NCBI GenBank assembly: GCA_951230915.1
Contig: OX579637.1
Span: forward strand, 29,326,001 to 29,390,000
Direction of reading: 5' to 3'
DNA from: Antitrichia curtipendula
Lineage: Eukaryota; Streptophyta; Bryopsida; Hypnales; Leucodontaceae
Length of the DNA stretch: 64,000 bases
The notes below the pieces were generated by a model, which had not been told where the DNA came from, did no database searches, and worked only from the letters and a program-made list of their open reading frames with translations. The number at the start of each line of letters is the position of its first letter. Position 1 is the first letter of the stretch. The translations under genes and the position numbers were made by a program. Shown piece by piece: positions 48,526-62,849 of this stretch.

Positions 48526-48650
48526 CTTCATCACCTATGCTGCTGGGGAATATTGGACCTTCATCACCTATGCTGCTGGGGAATATTGGACCTTCATCAC
48601 CTATGCTGCTGGGGAATATCGAACTTCATCACCTATGCTGCTGGGGAATT
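48526..48650. repeat. 33-bp tandem repeat, four copies
   Basis: Copies begin at 48526, 48559, 48592 and 48624, each with CTTCATCACCTATGCTGCTG and a GGGGAATAT tail; the third is one base short and the fourth is partial. A fifth copy lies at 48951-48983 and spans the stop codon of the TEL gene. On the minus strand, one frame of the unit is open and would encode eleven residues per copy, but it is not the TEL frame. Confidence 0.92.
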
Positions 48651-48955
48651 TTTGAGCATGTGGTGGCAATTTGAATTTTAAGCAGCATATGCATCTCTAT
48701 TAATTGACTGCTGTGAGCGTCAACTTCCTTGTGGGTACTGTACATGCTGAGATACAAAGCTCGTAAAACAGAAGCACTTCTATACAAGGGAACGACACAG
48801 ACTAGTGAAGCTCAAGCAAAGAGTCACTTAAATGTCAAGTATGCTAACACCAGACTAGACTATGGATTTCTGGACTAAAGATGACTACAGATAGCTCTGC
48901 AAAAGCCCCATACTATCGTAGCAATCTAGATATCCTGGTACAAAATCGACCTTCA

Positions 48956-51900
48956 TCACCTATGCTGCTGGGGAATATTGGACCTGTGACCCCCCAACGA
49001 AGAACTTCGAGACTGCCCACTCGTAGGCAAGCCTATTTCTAACTTCTGACTAGTACAAGTAAGGCCATTCACAAGAACCGTCTTTAAGTAGTCATCCCCG
49101 ATCTTTTCTGCATTGCGAGACCCCTTCGTATTCTCCTCCTGTGAGAAAGTGCCCAACACACGGCTTGATTGATGAATTGCTGCAACAGTCGCAGGTATTG
49201 AAGTGTTCTTGCCATTCCTTGGGGGTCGAAATATGAGAGGTAGATAGTCGTCTGTGTCACAAGCAAATCGCGAATTTTTAAAGTGCTCCTCAAGAGCGAC
49301 GCGTCCCTGTAGTGCAATCAAATAAGTGTCAATGTATAAAAGCCACAAAGATTAGTAGTGAAAATTATCTACAAAACAGAGAAGGGCACGAACAAAACTT
49401 TTGAAACTTCAGTCATGGCAACTGCACAGGCACAGGCCATCAGCAGAGATCAGGCCAACCTAGAACATACCTGAACTCTAGCATATGTCACATGACATAC
49501 TTTACGTGAGTTAAACTCCTCCCATTGCTGGAGGTGGAAATCTCTGTACAATCTCATTGTTGCTTGGACAGATGTAAAATTAACAAATGCATATCCCAGA
49601 TTGCACCTATTTCTGACAATTCCAATCACAGTATTAGTCCAAATTGACATTGAAAAATGCCAAATGAGATTAGAATCTTGAAAGAAGCGATAAGACGAGT
49701 GTCTGAAAGAGAATGCAATTACTTGAAGTCAATGGGAAGATAAACAAAATCATATGCAGATTCAGGATCATTCACTTCCTCCGGCCGGTTATTCCATTCT
49801 ATGCAGTGATCGTCCAAAAGCGAAAGTAACATCTGCTGGCTGCATCACAGTATATAGAACAAATGCAGAAGTTAGCTGAGGGTTTACCGAAAGAATAAAG
49901 AAACGAGTCAAACACGTAGAGATAGGGGTAGATTTTGAAGATTAGTACATACATCAGCCAAAGAGTGTTTAAGAGGGAATCCTCACTTCACCAATAAACA
50001 ACATTAAGAATGATCACGATCTTGTCAGAGAAAGGAGGAGCAGCTAATCCACCTGTACTTATTGGGAATGTTTTTAATCATTAGGGTGGTCCGTTGCGTC
50101 TCATTGGCCACAACCCCAGCTTCGTCAAAGACATACTGAGGGGGTATATCTGCACGAGCAGCTAATTTGTTCGTTGAAATGCGTGTGCCCACACGAGGGC
50201 CTTCCCTGAGCTTACTCCCCGGTCCTAGATTATTCACAGTATCTACCTTACCGTAACCAGCAGCCCCATTGACTGACGAATTCCGCTTTCTTCGGCTTGA
50301 AACACCTTCCCCTCTACCTTGCCCATTAGCACTGTTACTCCCTCTTCCAAATCCTAATCCAGCGGGATAATTCTCGCAAGGAGATGTTGGTCCTCCGCTG
50401 TAGGGCATCGCCGTGGCTCTATTCCCGACTCTACTATAAGACAAAGCTTCCATGTTGCCCATAACAACAAGCGGGCCTGCAGCGCTAGCCGGGCCAGCCT
50501 GCATGGATGTGTAATCGTAAGATTGCAACTGGCTGCCACCACTGTTCCAAGGTTGTGGCACAGCTAATCCTAATGGAGGAACTGGAGTTCCAATACTAGA
50601 AGTCCATAGAAAAGAAGCACCGCCATGAGGACCTGGCACTGTCAAGGGTGCACCCGCAGCATCTCCACTCCAATTCATGTAGAACGGTTGCCCAGCGACT
50701 GCTCCAGGTCCAGACCCTGCTAATGACGGCCTACTGTCATTAAAAGGATGGTATATAGAAGTCACTTGGGCTTGCTGCTGAAGCTGGACACGGGCCTTGT
50801 GCGCTTGACCTCCTGGGCGGCTGAACTCAATCTTGACACGTTTTCCATTGATCTCAGTTCCATCCAGAGATTTAAGAGCTTTGGATGCATCACGGATATC
50901 GTAAAACTCCACAAACTTATGCTGTTTTTTCGCTGGCGTTTCGCGTAATTCTTTGACGTCACCTGCCTCAACACACATGAGCGCCTCGATTAAGATCTCT
51001 GTCAGCAATCCCACAGTTTAACCACTTTGCTGATAGTAAGCAAACAGTTCGGCAGACATATCATCAGCTCTCCTTAGGCTTATGCTCCCTGGACTTATAA
51101 ACGTGTCTTAATGATCAAACTCAACAGAAATGAAATGTACTTTGCAAAGTAGAAACAACAGATGCCCCTAGATTTGAATGGAAAGAACACAACTGCTGCC
51201 CAAAATGCGAACTCATATCAGCCTTCAACACCTGAAATCCCTGGGGAGCTTAGACAGAATTCTAGCGTGATTGTAGTCCCTAAAAGCCTTAAAAAAAGGC
51301 CTGGATTCTCTAGCATCTAGCTCAGCAACGTAGTTTCCGATGCAATTCAAAATGAGACACAATCAAGCTGCTAATACAGTAGATGGGGCCTAACGAACGA
51401 GTCAGAATTTTGTACTCCCCAATTTATGATGAAGCAGCACACAATACAAGTGGATACTAAAGTCAACGCACCAACTAATCCATATTAATATCAGCACCAG
51501 AATGTTTGTACTAGAGAGTAATGTGTTTTCGAGAATTTGCATTAACTTAAAGTAAACAACCCGCAAAGCTATCAAGCGAAACCAAGGTCCCGGGAGGAGA
51601 TTACCTATTCGCCCTATGCAGTAAACAACGAAATTAGTTATTTTTGGTCAATACTGCGATGTGTCAACCAGAAAACCGAACTTGAAAAACGTAATGTAGA
51701 ATCTCCTCTAAAACCCAACAATTGGCAGTTGAGCCTTGCAGTGCATTGCTAACGGACAAACATACGTACCGTACGCCTCAAACACAGACTTCAGGTGCTC
51801 AATGGTGGTGTCAACATCCAGGTTAAAAACCACAAGCGTGCCCTGATTCAATCCACCAGGTCCAGCCGCAGCACCAATAGGAAGTGTATATTGAGCCCAC

Positions 51901-53456
51901 ATAACGACTCCATTTATAAGGCCCTTCCCAGCAGTAACTGATGTACACGATGCCCCAATGCTTTCTGGAAGTAAATCAGCGTGCTTGGCCACATCCTGCT
52001 TCTCATACGCCGCATCAATATGCTCCTGTGTGCTGCTACCGCCAATAGATCCACGCTGTTTCTGAAAGAGTTGAAACTGCTGCTGCATCCGTTGCTGTTT
52101 GTTGAGATGTTGTTGCTGTATATCCCGTAAAGCCTCCTTGGCACAGCGAAGGTCATAGAAATTAACAGTGACGAAACCTTGATGTTTCTGGTCCGAAACC
52201 ACAGTTCTGACATCACCCCATTTTCCCATCTCAATCTTCAACTGCTCATCAGTCATGGACGTAGGTACACCGTTCAACAAGATAGCTCGTGATACATGCT
52301 CTCTACCAGAAATTGGAGGATGAGGTCTAACAGACTGCCCAGAAATCCCAACTGTTGGCAGTCCCATAGATTGGAAGGGGGGTATACCAAGTGACTGCAC
52401 AGGGAGGGAAGATAGAAGAGGTTGAGCCAGTCCCGCAGGAGCTGCTGGAAGATGACCCCCCTCGCTTTGTGGCACTTGCTGACCACTCAAATCTGAAACC
52501 TCTACGCTACCCCAGGAAGCAGGAGGTGTAACTGAGCCTGGGGCATACGCAAGTTGCGATCCGTTTCCATAAAAGGACATTCCGGAATCTTGACCATAGC
52601 TTGGACCATATATCACTGAACAATTGTCAAGACCAGAAACGAAGATGTGCCCCGATTCAAATGAATACGAAGAAGGTACACCAATGTGCTGCTGAATTAA
52701 AGGTTGTGGCACTACGGGTGAAATGCAGGGAGAAGGGGCAGGAGTATATTCTTTGGCATTGGGATCAAGCGATGCCTTGCTATCGTGACATGAAGCATGG
52801 CAGGACGGAGAGCTAACCAGAGTGGCAGGTAGCCTGATTTTGGAAGGGGCGTATTCATTCTCGCGGACCTGATGTAATACTGCGAACTCACTGTCCATCG
52901 TTGTCTGGTCGGGAAGCTGCAATGCTGGTGGCGGGCGATATTCGTGAGTCGATCCTCTGGGAACCCGGAGGCACTGGCCGAATAGAGCAGCACGGCCTTG
53001 GCCATGTGGCTGCTGTGTCATGACATTACCCACATCAACATTGGTATCGGGTTGTCTGGGTAGCTCAGGAACGCTGGACAGCACACCGTTCTCATTTGCC
53101 TGTAACCCAGCTCTCTGCACATTTTCACCTGCTGCAATGCCCTCTGGAGCTGAATCTGTGTCATTCCCAGACTCCAAGCTCAACCCTTGAAGACCCTCAC
53201 GAATCAGCCCAGCCTCGTCGTATGGGGTGCTCCTATCGTTGTTGACCGCGGTGGAGGTACCAGTTCGTGCCCTCTCGTCACCCATTATTTCCGAGGTACT
53301 ACAAACATCTTGAGCTGCGAGCGTCGACGATGCCATGCTGCAACTAGATAGAAAGAGACCCTTCAATGTTCTGTCCACATGTTTGCGTTCTTCAACACTG
53401 CTCAATCCTGCACTGCGAAACTGCAAATCTGCACCCGCATTGACTTTTCCGCCCAT
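48956..53456 (-). CDS. TEL: TERMINAL EAR1-like (TEL) Mei2-family RNA-binding protein, five coding exons
   Basis: Exons on the minus strand are 53456-51770, 50962-50053, 49839-49723, 49612-49471 and 49306-48956. All junctions are GT-AG and the phases agree, giving 1068 residues. RRM1 is about 389-451 ([32 protein letters not shown], then a Gln-rich helix [12 protein letters not shown]). RRM2 is about 538-611, split by intron 1 ([18 protein letters not shown], then [19 protein letters not shown]). The Mei2-type RRM3 starts at 853 ([12 protein letters not shown]), with [20 protein letters not shown] and [20 protein letters not shown] in exons 3-4. RRM1 flanked by that linker marks TEL rather than AML proteins. 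TEL proteins bind RNA and restrain leaf or organ initiation and differentiation at shoot apices (family knowledge). The start ATG has A at -3 and G at +4. The residue 1-380 region is low-complexity and Ser/Pro/Gln-rich. The gene appears intact. Confidence 0.92.
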
Positions 53457-55300
53457 ACTGCAGGCAAACCCCCGCCACCTGAGGTCTGAAATATTACACT
53501 TCCGATTCTTTCAAGCAGACCTCCACAGTCTCTTTCCCTCAACGGCAAAGCATCATCTCATACATAAACTTGATCAACTGCACGGCTCGAAATCCTTGCG
53601 AGCGCAGACCCTCTATTCGAACGAAGGTCACCTTCTGTTCACGAAATATTCACCTGCAGTCACTTTCGTCAACTTGCCCACTTCCACGCAAGTCATGCAC
53701 TAACAGACACCAATCTACCACGACATAGCTTTCGGACTATCTCACGCTGACGTGCACAAGTGATAATGCTCCAACCTGCAATGAAACGAACGATACATTG
53801 CAATTTCATTCCTCGTGCATGCTTCCTAACTACAGTTGCGAACGCAATGCTAGGGTCTGAGACAACTACTATGCCAGTGACACAGGATGCCGGTACAAAA
53901 GTAATAATTCTGTTGCAAAAACTCAGCATCTGGGTGCGCACCACTCCCAACGGCCTAACTACTGCAAGAGCTTGAATGAACTTCACCACAGACACCGAGC
54001 AACACTAGAGAAACTACTGCTGCTCAGTACATGAGCTGCTCAAGCCGGAAAAACACATGCCAAACTCAATCTAACGGAAAGATGATTTCTTGATGACCGA
54101 CTTCGAGAGACCATAGAGCTCTTGGAAACACCTCTAGTTTTTCAATGCACCCAAGGCAGTCTTGGTTCCGACAAGGTAGCATGCAGCAATACACCAGAGT
54201 GTAACTCTGAAGAGCTTCAAAAAAAAAATGCTACGAGATCAAATGAAATTGGGCAATGCAGTAACAATAGATGCAAATTACAAAATCCGCAGCAATACTA
54301 CAGCGATGAAGTCTGCAGTTTACTCGACGGAGAACTCGAGAGCCGGAAAAGAAAAAAGTCGAGAGAGAAGTTCTGTTTTACCTTACCAGCGCGCACATGC
54401 ATCCGATAGAGGCAGTGTAGGTGCAGCTGTCAAACAACGACAACCACAACGAGCGGTTGATCACCCAGGACCCCGCCACTAAATACCAGTAACAACAAAA
54501 ATAAACTCACGGGACTCTTCCCAACAGATACGCAACAGAAAAAAACACGGAAACAAAACCACGAACTCCAACCGATCACTAACCTACTTCTCTTTCTCTC
54601 TCTGCTACCTCGCAGGCACCAAACCAACCAAATACAACTCCAGAATAACCACACGCGCTGGTCACCTCACAAAGAATAATCACTGTCCACGACACGTACG
54701 AATTACGCCAAAGGAAGAACGACACGACAATATATCCCGCCAGCCCTCGCACTAGAATACCCAGACCCACCGAACTGGAGAAAACGTTCCAAACCCACAA
54801 CACCCCTCTCTGCCAGGATATGACCGACCCCCTAACCTCCCGATCACATACAATTCTCGGGACTCAAAGCTCCGCCCACCACACCTAGCGATCCAACTCC
54901 GCTCGAAATGATACTAACCCAGGGAAGTGAAACGCAACAGAAGGCGATAGGGCAGCGATAAGTTGCGCAACTGCGACCAGTATGACCAGGGGTAGCAGAT
55001 AGCTTGAAGAGAGAGAGCAAAGCATGAACGCGCGCAGACAAACACAGGCGGACAGACTTTTGCTTCTTTGCATTAGGGGTTCTGCAAAGCCGGGCCGGGC
55101 AAGGTTCGGCGATATTTGGCCGGGTTCGAACCCCACCCGGCCGACAGGCTGCCCAGGGCTGCCCGAGCAGACGGGGAGTTATAATTATGTTGGAACCAGG
55201 GGATGCAACGGCGGCAGGATGGCGGCGGTGACAGAGCCTGTGGGACCCGCAAGCATGGAGGCCTTCAGTTACAGGCACTCTTCCTTTCATCCGTGACCAT
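53457..55300 (-). promoter_or_regulatory. Likely 5' UTR/promoter region of TEL
   Basis: This 1.8 kb is distinctly GC-richer than the intergenic DNA on either side and contains no plausible gene. A TGCCTGCAG ending one base before the ATG could be a splice acceptor of a 5' UTR intron. A GA-rich tract (AGAGAGAAAGAGAAG on the minus strand, about 54590-54606) and a TATATT word near 54732 are candidate promoter elements. The transcription start cannot be set from sequence alone. Confidence 0.35.
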
Positions 55301-55334
55301 GTAGGCAGATTTTTTTTGTCTGAGCTGAGTGGCC

Positions 55335-55795
55335 GTTTGACTGGTCGGGGTGAACTGGCCCCCTCGCTCGGCCCCTCGAAAACCCTATTTTGAGCTTGGT
55401 TAATTTATCTCCGACACGTCTCCAAGCTAATATTGGGTCTCTGCTTGCAAATATGAACTCAAAATTTGCAAATTTTATCATGCTTGGAAAATAAATGTTT
55501 CAGCTTTCCAGAGGGGCACAGCAAGGGGGGACAATTCACCCTGGCAGTTTGACTAGGGTAAGGGAGAATTGACCCCTTCATTGTCCCAACCAAGGATAGT
55601 TTAAAAAAAATTCCTCCTATTTTGTGCCACATTTATTGATAATTCTTCACCTTTGCTACCTCAGTTGAAGCCTTTAATTGCAAATATGAATTCAAAATTT
55701 CAAAAATAAATTGTATATTGCAATTAAAAAATTTCAATGTTTGCCCAAGTGGGGCAATGAGGGGGGCTATTCACCCTGGCTGTTTGACTAGAGGG
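55335..55795. repeat. Tandem repeat of about 212-235 bp, with MITE-like ends
   Basis: GTTTGACT followed by GG/AGGG words starts units at 55335, 55547 and 55782. Each of the two complete units contains TGCAAATATGAAYTCAAAATTT and ends in a GGGGCA...GGGGG-C-ATTCACCCTGGC block. The stretch AGGGAGAATTGACCCCTTCA at 55559 is an inverted relative of that ending and of the arms at 44.5 and 47.4 kb. Confidence 0.65.
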
Positions 55796-55799
55796 TGTG

Positions 55800-58700
55800 G
55801 AAAGTTCCCACCTAATTTTTTGAATTTTCACTGATCTCATGTGTTGATGAAGTGCAAGGTGAACAAGCTTGATATGCTATTTAAAAGTTAATTTCACTAA
55901 TTTTGTCCATTTGATTCATGTAGTTTATTGCTGAAAGAAAGTTTTGGCAAATCTCTAACTCGAGATGAGGTAGGATTGGTGAAATGATTCCCCAAAAACA
56001 CTCACAATTCCTATTTTCAAGTCACTAACATCTAAACCATGTTAATTTTGGGTGACAAATCACCTAAAAATATACACTAACTAAAATGTGGAATTGTATT
56101 TCATGTGAAAGTTTAGAGAGAGATTAATTAACCTCTAGAAAAGGCAGCATCTTCTAGGTGGATTATAAATGTTCTGAAGAGGTAAACATAGGAGTTACAA
56201 GAAATGGATGAAATACATCCAATTATGTTGAATGAATTTTTTTTGTCTACTTTTCATCAATGTGAATAGCATAGGCACTTGATGCTTAATGATTATTGTA
56301 CAAAGTTTTAAATGAGTTCATGTAGGAATAGAAAGAAAGAAAAGTTTGCAGTCAAGAAAATCTCATGCCTAGATCCTTCTGAGGCTATAATTAATGGTGC
56401 CTAATAGACTCCAAATTTGAATTAGCATTCCTACAAGGGACACTTCTCTTAAATTGTTTATAGTTTATATGAAGCCATTCTTATGCTTTAACATTTTGAA
56501 TTTTACATTTCAATTTTCTAGGATGTTTGAGGTATGTGATAATATGGTAGCCAAAGGATTGCAACAATAGAGATATCTTTCAATTCCAACTCTAGTGTAC
56601 ATGTTGTGTTGTCTCTTTGATGTTCTGTAAATGATTATATTTAATTTCTTAAAGAAACTAGGATCTTTTGATTTCCAACATTGAGAAGATGTGTTATAAA
56701 ATGCAACGTAGGATAGTAACTTAATGATGTTTTTTTAATTTAAAGATGTTAAATATGATTGTCAAATAATATCCATTTGATTGGATGTACGACTACACTA
56801 ACCAATAATTATCAATAAATTTGGAACTAAAAATTAAAACTTTACTCTAGAATTTTATGTAGATTAAATATTTGTAATTTTCAAAATATTTTTTGTACTT
56901 AAGTTCAAAACATTAAATTACAAATATAATGATTTTAAAATTAAAAAATTTAGTCTTCCTAGTTGTTTTTGAGGGTTTATTTTTTGAACTAGAAAAGTTG
57001 TTTTCTGAGGTCAAAAATATCTATATATCCCTTGAATTAAAGGGTATTTGTAAGAAAATTGGTTTAAAATCTATATTATACAAATTAAAAAAAACTTCTA
57101 CAAGAATCCTCAAACATTTAAGCGGATGAAAAAAAATTGTGAATTTAGAACATGTTTACATTCATATATTGTTTGCAATGTGAACTTTGGGTCTTTAACC
57201 CCAAAAGCACTGAACAAGCCTTTTTAAGAATATAGCAATTTTGAGTAGGTCATTATAACAGAATTTTATTCTTTTTGGCTACATGATTAAAAATTATTTT
57301 ATGGCTCAAAGGGCAGCTTAGATAATTAAGAAAAAGCTATTTTTTTAGCTTACTTTTTTAAGAAATAAAAATTTGAAATTGGTTTTCAAAATTTATATGG
57401 ACATGAAAAGCTTTGAATCATTCCATTTTCTTATCAATGAAATGAAAGTTATGAGGAGTTTTAGTTTGCAAGCAATTATAGAATCTGTACTCTAAAATAA
57501 ACTTTAAAATCATTTATTTAAATCAATTTTCAATACTTTTGGAAAAAAACAAAAACATTTGGTATAGATTGTTTATTACAGCATTATATCCATTGCGATT
57601 GGCATTTTTTAATTTCAAAAATAAATTGTTAACAATTTAGTATTTTGAATCATTATTTACTTCTTTCTACTTACTATTTCTTTCCTATATGTTGTACAAT
57701 TTCAAATTAATTGAAAATTTTCAAGCATGCAGCTAACTTGCCTTAAAGAATGAATCCAAAGAATCACCACCATTTGAACATTTTTTCATACTAATGTGAC
57801 CTTGTGAAGTGCAACTACCCAATTTTTGCAGGGCCAAAAAGATGTTTTCTGTCACTTCAAACACTAATATCTTGCAATCTATATACTGGAAATTTCTGAA
57901 GTTTTTTCTACATCTTCTTAGACTAGTGCATTACAAGATTATATGGTTACATGCGTTCAAAATTTTATTTATTTTTCTAAAATTTGGTACTTGAACTAGA
58001 AATGGCAATTTCGGAGCATTTTTGGTGACAACATAGTGAAAAAACTTTAGAGGTTAAGGGATTAGTAATGAAAAGGGTATATTCTACAATTGCAGATCAA
58101 TTGAATTTCCATGGATTTAATTTTTTATCAATTCAAACACCAAAGATGCCTAAGAAGGAATGTAGCTTGAAGTTGTGATGAGTTCATCAAGCTACATATG
58201 AAGTTAAGAATTCATCAAATTCTAAAAGTTGTATAAAGAATAATGTCAAGGATATTTCATTATTTTATTTGAAGTTTTATAAATTCATATGATTATTCCA
58301 TTTCAAAGATTTCATAAGATGGTGAAGCCTTTTCTAGTTCAATTTTTAACAAAAATAATTTGAACAATATAAACATGTAACTTTATATGGCTTCATTTAA
58401 ATTTCAAGTTCTATCTTCTAAAAATCACTCAAAATATGTATCAAATACACTCTTAAGTAGCTCCTTATTTGTTGTAGAGTCTCCATCAATGAGCTAGGAT
58501 TACACAACACATTTTGTAACCAAATCCAAATGTTATGATGAATAAGTTGAGCAACATCTTTCAAATCCAAATGAAATTGTGGTTAGTCAATGAGTGGCTA
58601 GAAAGCCTATGAAGGTGTAACAAATAAATTGTAAAAAAGGTTAAATGAAAATTTCCACCATCATTCATCTTTGACAAGTTTTGGACATACAATATCTTGG

Positions 58701-61700
58701 TTAATTTGCAAATTGTATTTTGGGCATTGTATATTTAGTAATCCAATCAATATAGATGGTGACAAATGTTGTCACTATGAATACAAGTGTAAAGACTTCA
58801 CAGAAGTTTCCAATGCCTATCCAAAGAGTGTCAAGGCTTGTAAACCTTTGACTATGAAAGCAATTGTAACTAATTAAAGGTAGATTTTATTAAACATGTG
58901 TTAAGCATGTTCTATACAAAACACATTGGCATTGGTTATACAATAATGTGATATATACATTTTTTCTTTTTGCAAACAAAATACAACTAGAAGGCCTTAT
59001 AAAATAACTATCTATTCTTTGAGTGTATTATATATTTGATAGAAAGATAATAAGTAGTGTCATTTTTGGAATGCTTCCAAATTCGTTGTCCATCTTTGAA
59101 TTCAAGCAACAAAATATCATTGGGTAATATACCTTCACACAAATAATTTTGTGTTCCTCTTTGAAATGCAATGTTGGAAGCACTTACATTGTAGTGAAAG
59201 AATCAAAAGCCCTGTAAATCTTTGTTGCAATCGAGGTTAATAAGCTTTGCTTTGAAAATGTATATATAATAAAAATAGATTTTTTTTTAGTAGGCCTAGG
59301 CATTGCCTTTGTATAGTGTTATTAAGCACAAACAATATGATCATCCCAATATGCATGTCTGCTAATCCAATAGCCCGTAGTGAACATCTAGAGCTCTACA
59401 AATTGTACAGTTATAATGAGAAAGTTATGCAACAATTTCTTATTTTACAAGAAATCAAAGCAACATTATAAGACTATAACATATTGTATTTGTTTTTAAA
59501 TTCAATTTTCTTATTCTCTACAAGAAAATTCTACAATGCTTAGTGTGATTGCTAGAACAAATTTTTACTATTAAAATTATTGTGTTTCAATTCTATCTTA
59601 TAACTATTTACAATTTATTTTTTCCTTCAATCTTATACATATTTCTACTTATAACATATTTAATTACTTTTAGACTTTCAAAAGTCTAAAACTAAAGAAT
59701 TGCTAAAATTCCTTAATGTTTTTCTATATATCTAAAGATCTTGGACCCTAAGTATTATTGTTTCTTGTGCATCAAATTATGTACCTTTAATTCTTGTAGG
59801 GAGTGCTTTGTGTCTTTGGAATGAAAGAAATTATATAGTTATGGTCCCATTATTTTTATAAATAAATCCTTAAGCATAAAAGAGTTGACATAATTAGATT
59901 GGGAGATCTTCAAATAAGGTTTGCAAAATGACCCATTTTACTGCAATTTTTGCATCCAATGTATAACATGGCTGACCTTCCCAAAACTACTGAATGATTC
60001 TCCAATAATGGACACTAGAAGCAAATGTGGCTCTCGTCCCCCAAGCACTCAATCTTTAATTGTGGAATATTGTATACAACTTAGTTATTCTCCAATATCT
60101 ACAAAATACTTCAAGTAATTTCAAAACTGCTTGGAAGGTTGAAGTCCAACAAAATTGGAAGTCTTGCAAGTGAGTGCAAAAAAATAAGTGTAATTCCAAC
60201 ATTGTTGTCTATAAGAGTGCAGACAACTCTATTGCTAGTCTTTCATTCAAGATACAATTATAAATGTATGAAGGGTTTAATATAAATAGTGCCTTGTCAG
60301 TTGCTTACTTATAAAGAGTCAAGGTGCAAACCCAAGAATTACATGAGTTACTAACTCTAGCATAAAGGACAATCTTGTAACACCAAACAATCGCATCTAA
60401 GCTCTCAATATTCAACATTTTTATTTATTTAAATGTGCCAAAGTTCAATTGCAGAAAACAAGATAATATAAAATGCCAACAAAAGATTTAGGTTCATACT
60501 TTTTTTTTCCTAGTATGATAAGTATCCATTGCATGAATACTATATTCATTTTTGACTTGTCATATTCAAACAATCATCCACAACAATTTTGCCAAACCTT
60601 CACTATGATTTTACAATTACAATTATAAAAAACAATGTACACTTAAAACCATATTTTTACTTGCAAGGTAAGAGGGAGAATGCATTGGGTGATTTTCAGA
60701 TGATTGTGACAATTTGGAAAGGGTACTTGGTCAAGTATCCACCTTGTTTGCCTTATTCAATTTGTTAAGGCAATTTCTCTATTTTTTTTAGGAATCATCT
60801 TTGATTTAGAATCAACAATTTTCAGCCAATTTGAATGTACTATACAAATTGCATCCACCTAGTTGGGAGGATTGTATTCAACAAACCATTTACTTTACCA
60901 ACAATTCATGTACTTTAATTCTATGTTGGTTTCAGAGTTATTTAATTGTTACTATAGAAGCAAAATTTTCCATTATTAACATTTTCTTTTAATCTACATA
61001 CAATGGATAATGTTTTGCCTTGCCAAATAGAATAGAAGTCATAGCTTTCAAGTCTCAGAAGAACCCATGACATTTGATGTATATTAAGCCAAGAATTGAA
61101 GCTTTCTTGTGGTGCTTCATTTGTAGGGCCGTAGTAGGATTTTAGATCCTCTTTGGGGGAATGACGTCCACAGGATTGACCATTGACAACAAATGAAGGA
61201 TTTCATTATGCATCAGCCTCCAATTGTGTCGTGGCTATTCTAAGCCTTCTACAAATTTTAGACAATAATTATATAATGATTCTTTAAACTCATATTGCAC
61301 ATGATTCCAATAATCCATATAAGAACAAATATAAATGCAATGCCTTTGTATTTAGACATTCCATTTTGCCAATATTAAATATACTTTTTTAGTCCTACCA
61401 GCATAAAATGCTTATTCAAGACACTTTTTTTTACCAACTACACAATCCTCTTCTGATTTCTTGTTGCTTTAGGAACTTTGCTTCTCCACATGGGCTTGAG
61501 TGGAATAGGCTTAGGGTAGTCGGGGGGAGGCTTGGCTAACCACTAGTGTCTTGCTTCTAAAGAAGAAGAGATAATTTATTAATTGGAAGCTAATGTGTAT
61601 CAACTGTTGACTTCTTAATTACCTTATCATTATCTATGTAAAACCTAAAAAGATCCATCTTCTTAGATCTAATTAATCTAGTCAAGACATTGCTTTGGTA

Positions 61701-62830
61701 ATCTTTGATGAATGACTTAAAGTCCATCACCTCTTGTACAAACTCTAGCACAAATGACATTTATTAGGATTGCATGAGGTTTTTCATCAAATTTGTAACA
61801 ACAAAAGTGTTCTTGACTTTAAAACCTTAGAAAGAAGGCTAAAATAAATGTCAATATCTTTGTGAGTATATCCAACGAGTAGAAAACCAACCTGATTTTT
61901 TTTAAAACGCCACATACAATCAATAAGAACAAAAATGCTATGAGATACTAGTTCTTCTTATCCTTTGCAAAGTTTTCAAGTTGAAAAAATAAATTTTTAG
62001 GAAAGAGAGGGATCCAGTTCATGCCTATGGTTTTGTTAAGGTCAAGCAATCCATATATCAGGACTTTCCACTAAGCAGTGCTTCTAATATTGAGATTTTC
62101 GATGGATATGGAAATAGGTTGCATATTTCTCAAATTAGTAGACCCTTTAGTTGGCAAAACAATCTAGTTGTCAACAAAATTGTGAAGTTAGAGTTTCCCA
62201 ATGTCAAATTGAAAATATGCTCATTTTATAAAAATACATGTTTATATGTTATTTCAATGGATAGAGCCTCATTCAAAAATTGTCATAGAGCCTCATTCAA
62301 AAAGTTATGATTCTCTCTAATTAGGGTTTGTCTACAAAAGTTATTCTTAAGGGAGTGAAAGAAGGTCTACTACCGATTAATTTTGAAAGCCAAAAGTTTG
62401 AGGGCTTGTAGAAGTTTGGTTAGAATGTTTTTAGATTTTAGATTTACATAAGTTATTTGTAAAGTTATTAGCTCTCTATAAAGATATAACATTCTTAGTT
62501 TGGAATTGTGATAAAAATTTATAAATTTTGACATATCAATACATATGTGGTATTTGAAATTTAAATATAGAGTTGACATAGAACTTTGAAAAAGTCTCAA
62601 CTTTAATAGAGTATAGAAAGAAAGCTTTTTGAGTCTTCAAGCTACACAATTTATTAAATTTTTTATTGAAAATTTAGACTTCAAAAATGATATGGCACAA
62701 AGTATTTGAATTTTTTATAAGGCTGGGATGTACTCCAAAGTAAAAGCATGTATAGTTGCGATCAAAAATGAAAAGTGTTATATTCAACAAGCTATAAAAA
62801 AATGGAAAGTAATTTTTATGGGCCCCTTCT
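55800..62830. other. 7-kb AT-rich region without recognisable genes
   Basis: Only frames under about 70 codons with no family motifs. No tRNA, rRNA or structured repeat was recognised. Confidence 0.6.
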
Positions 62831-62849
62831 AAACACGCTTATGCACCAT

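Noticed and set aside
55110..55145. GGGTTCGAACCCCACC, tRNA T-arm-like
   Set aside because: The 5-bp T stem does not pair on either strand, and no matching acceptor or anticodon arms are present.
55024..55296. 90-codon open frame near the TEL upstream region
   Set aside because: Lies in a GC-rich stretch, overlaps opposite-strand frames and has no family motif.
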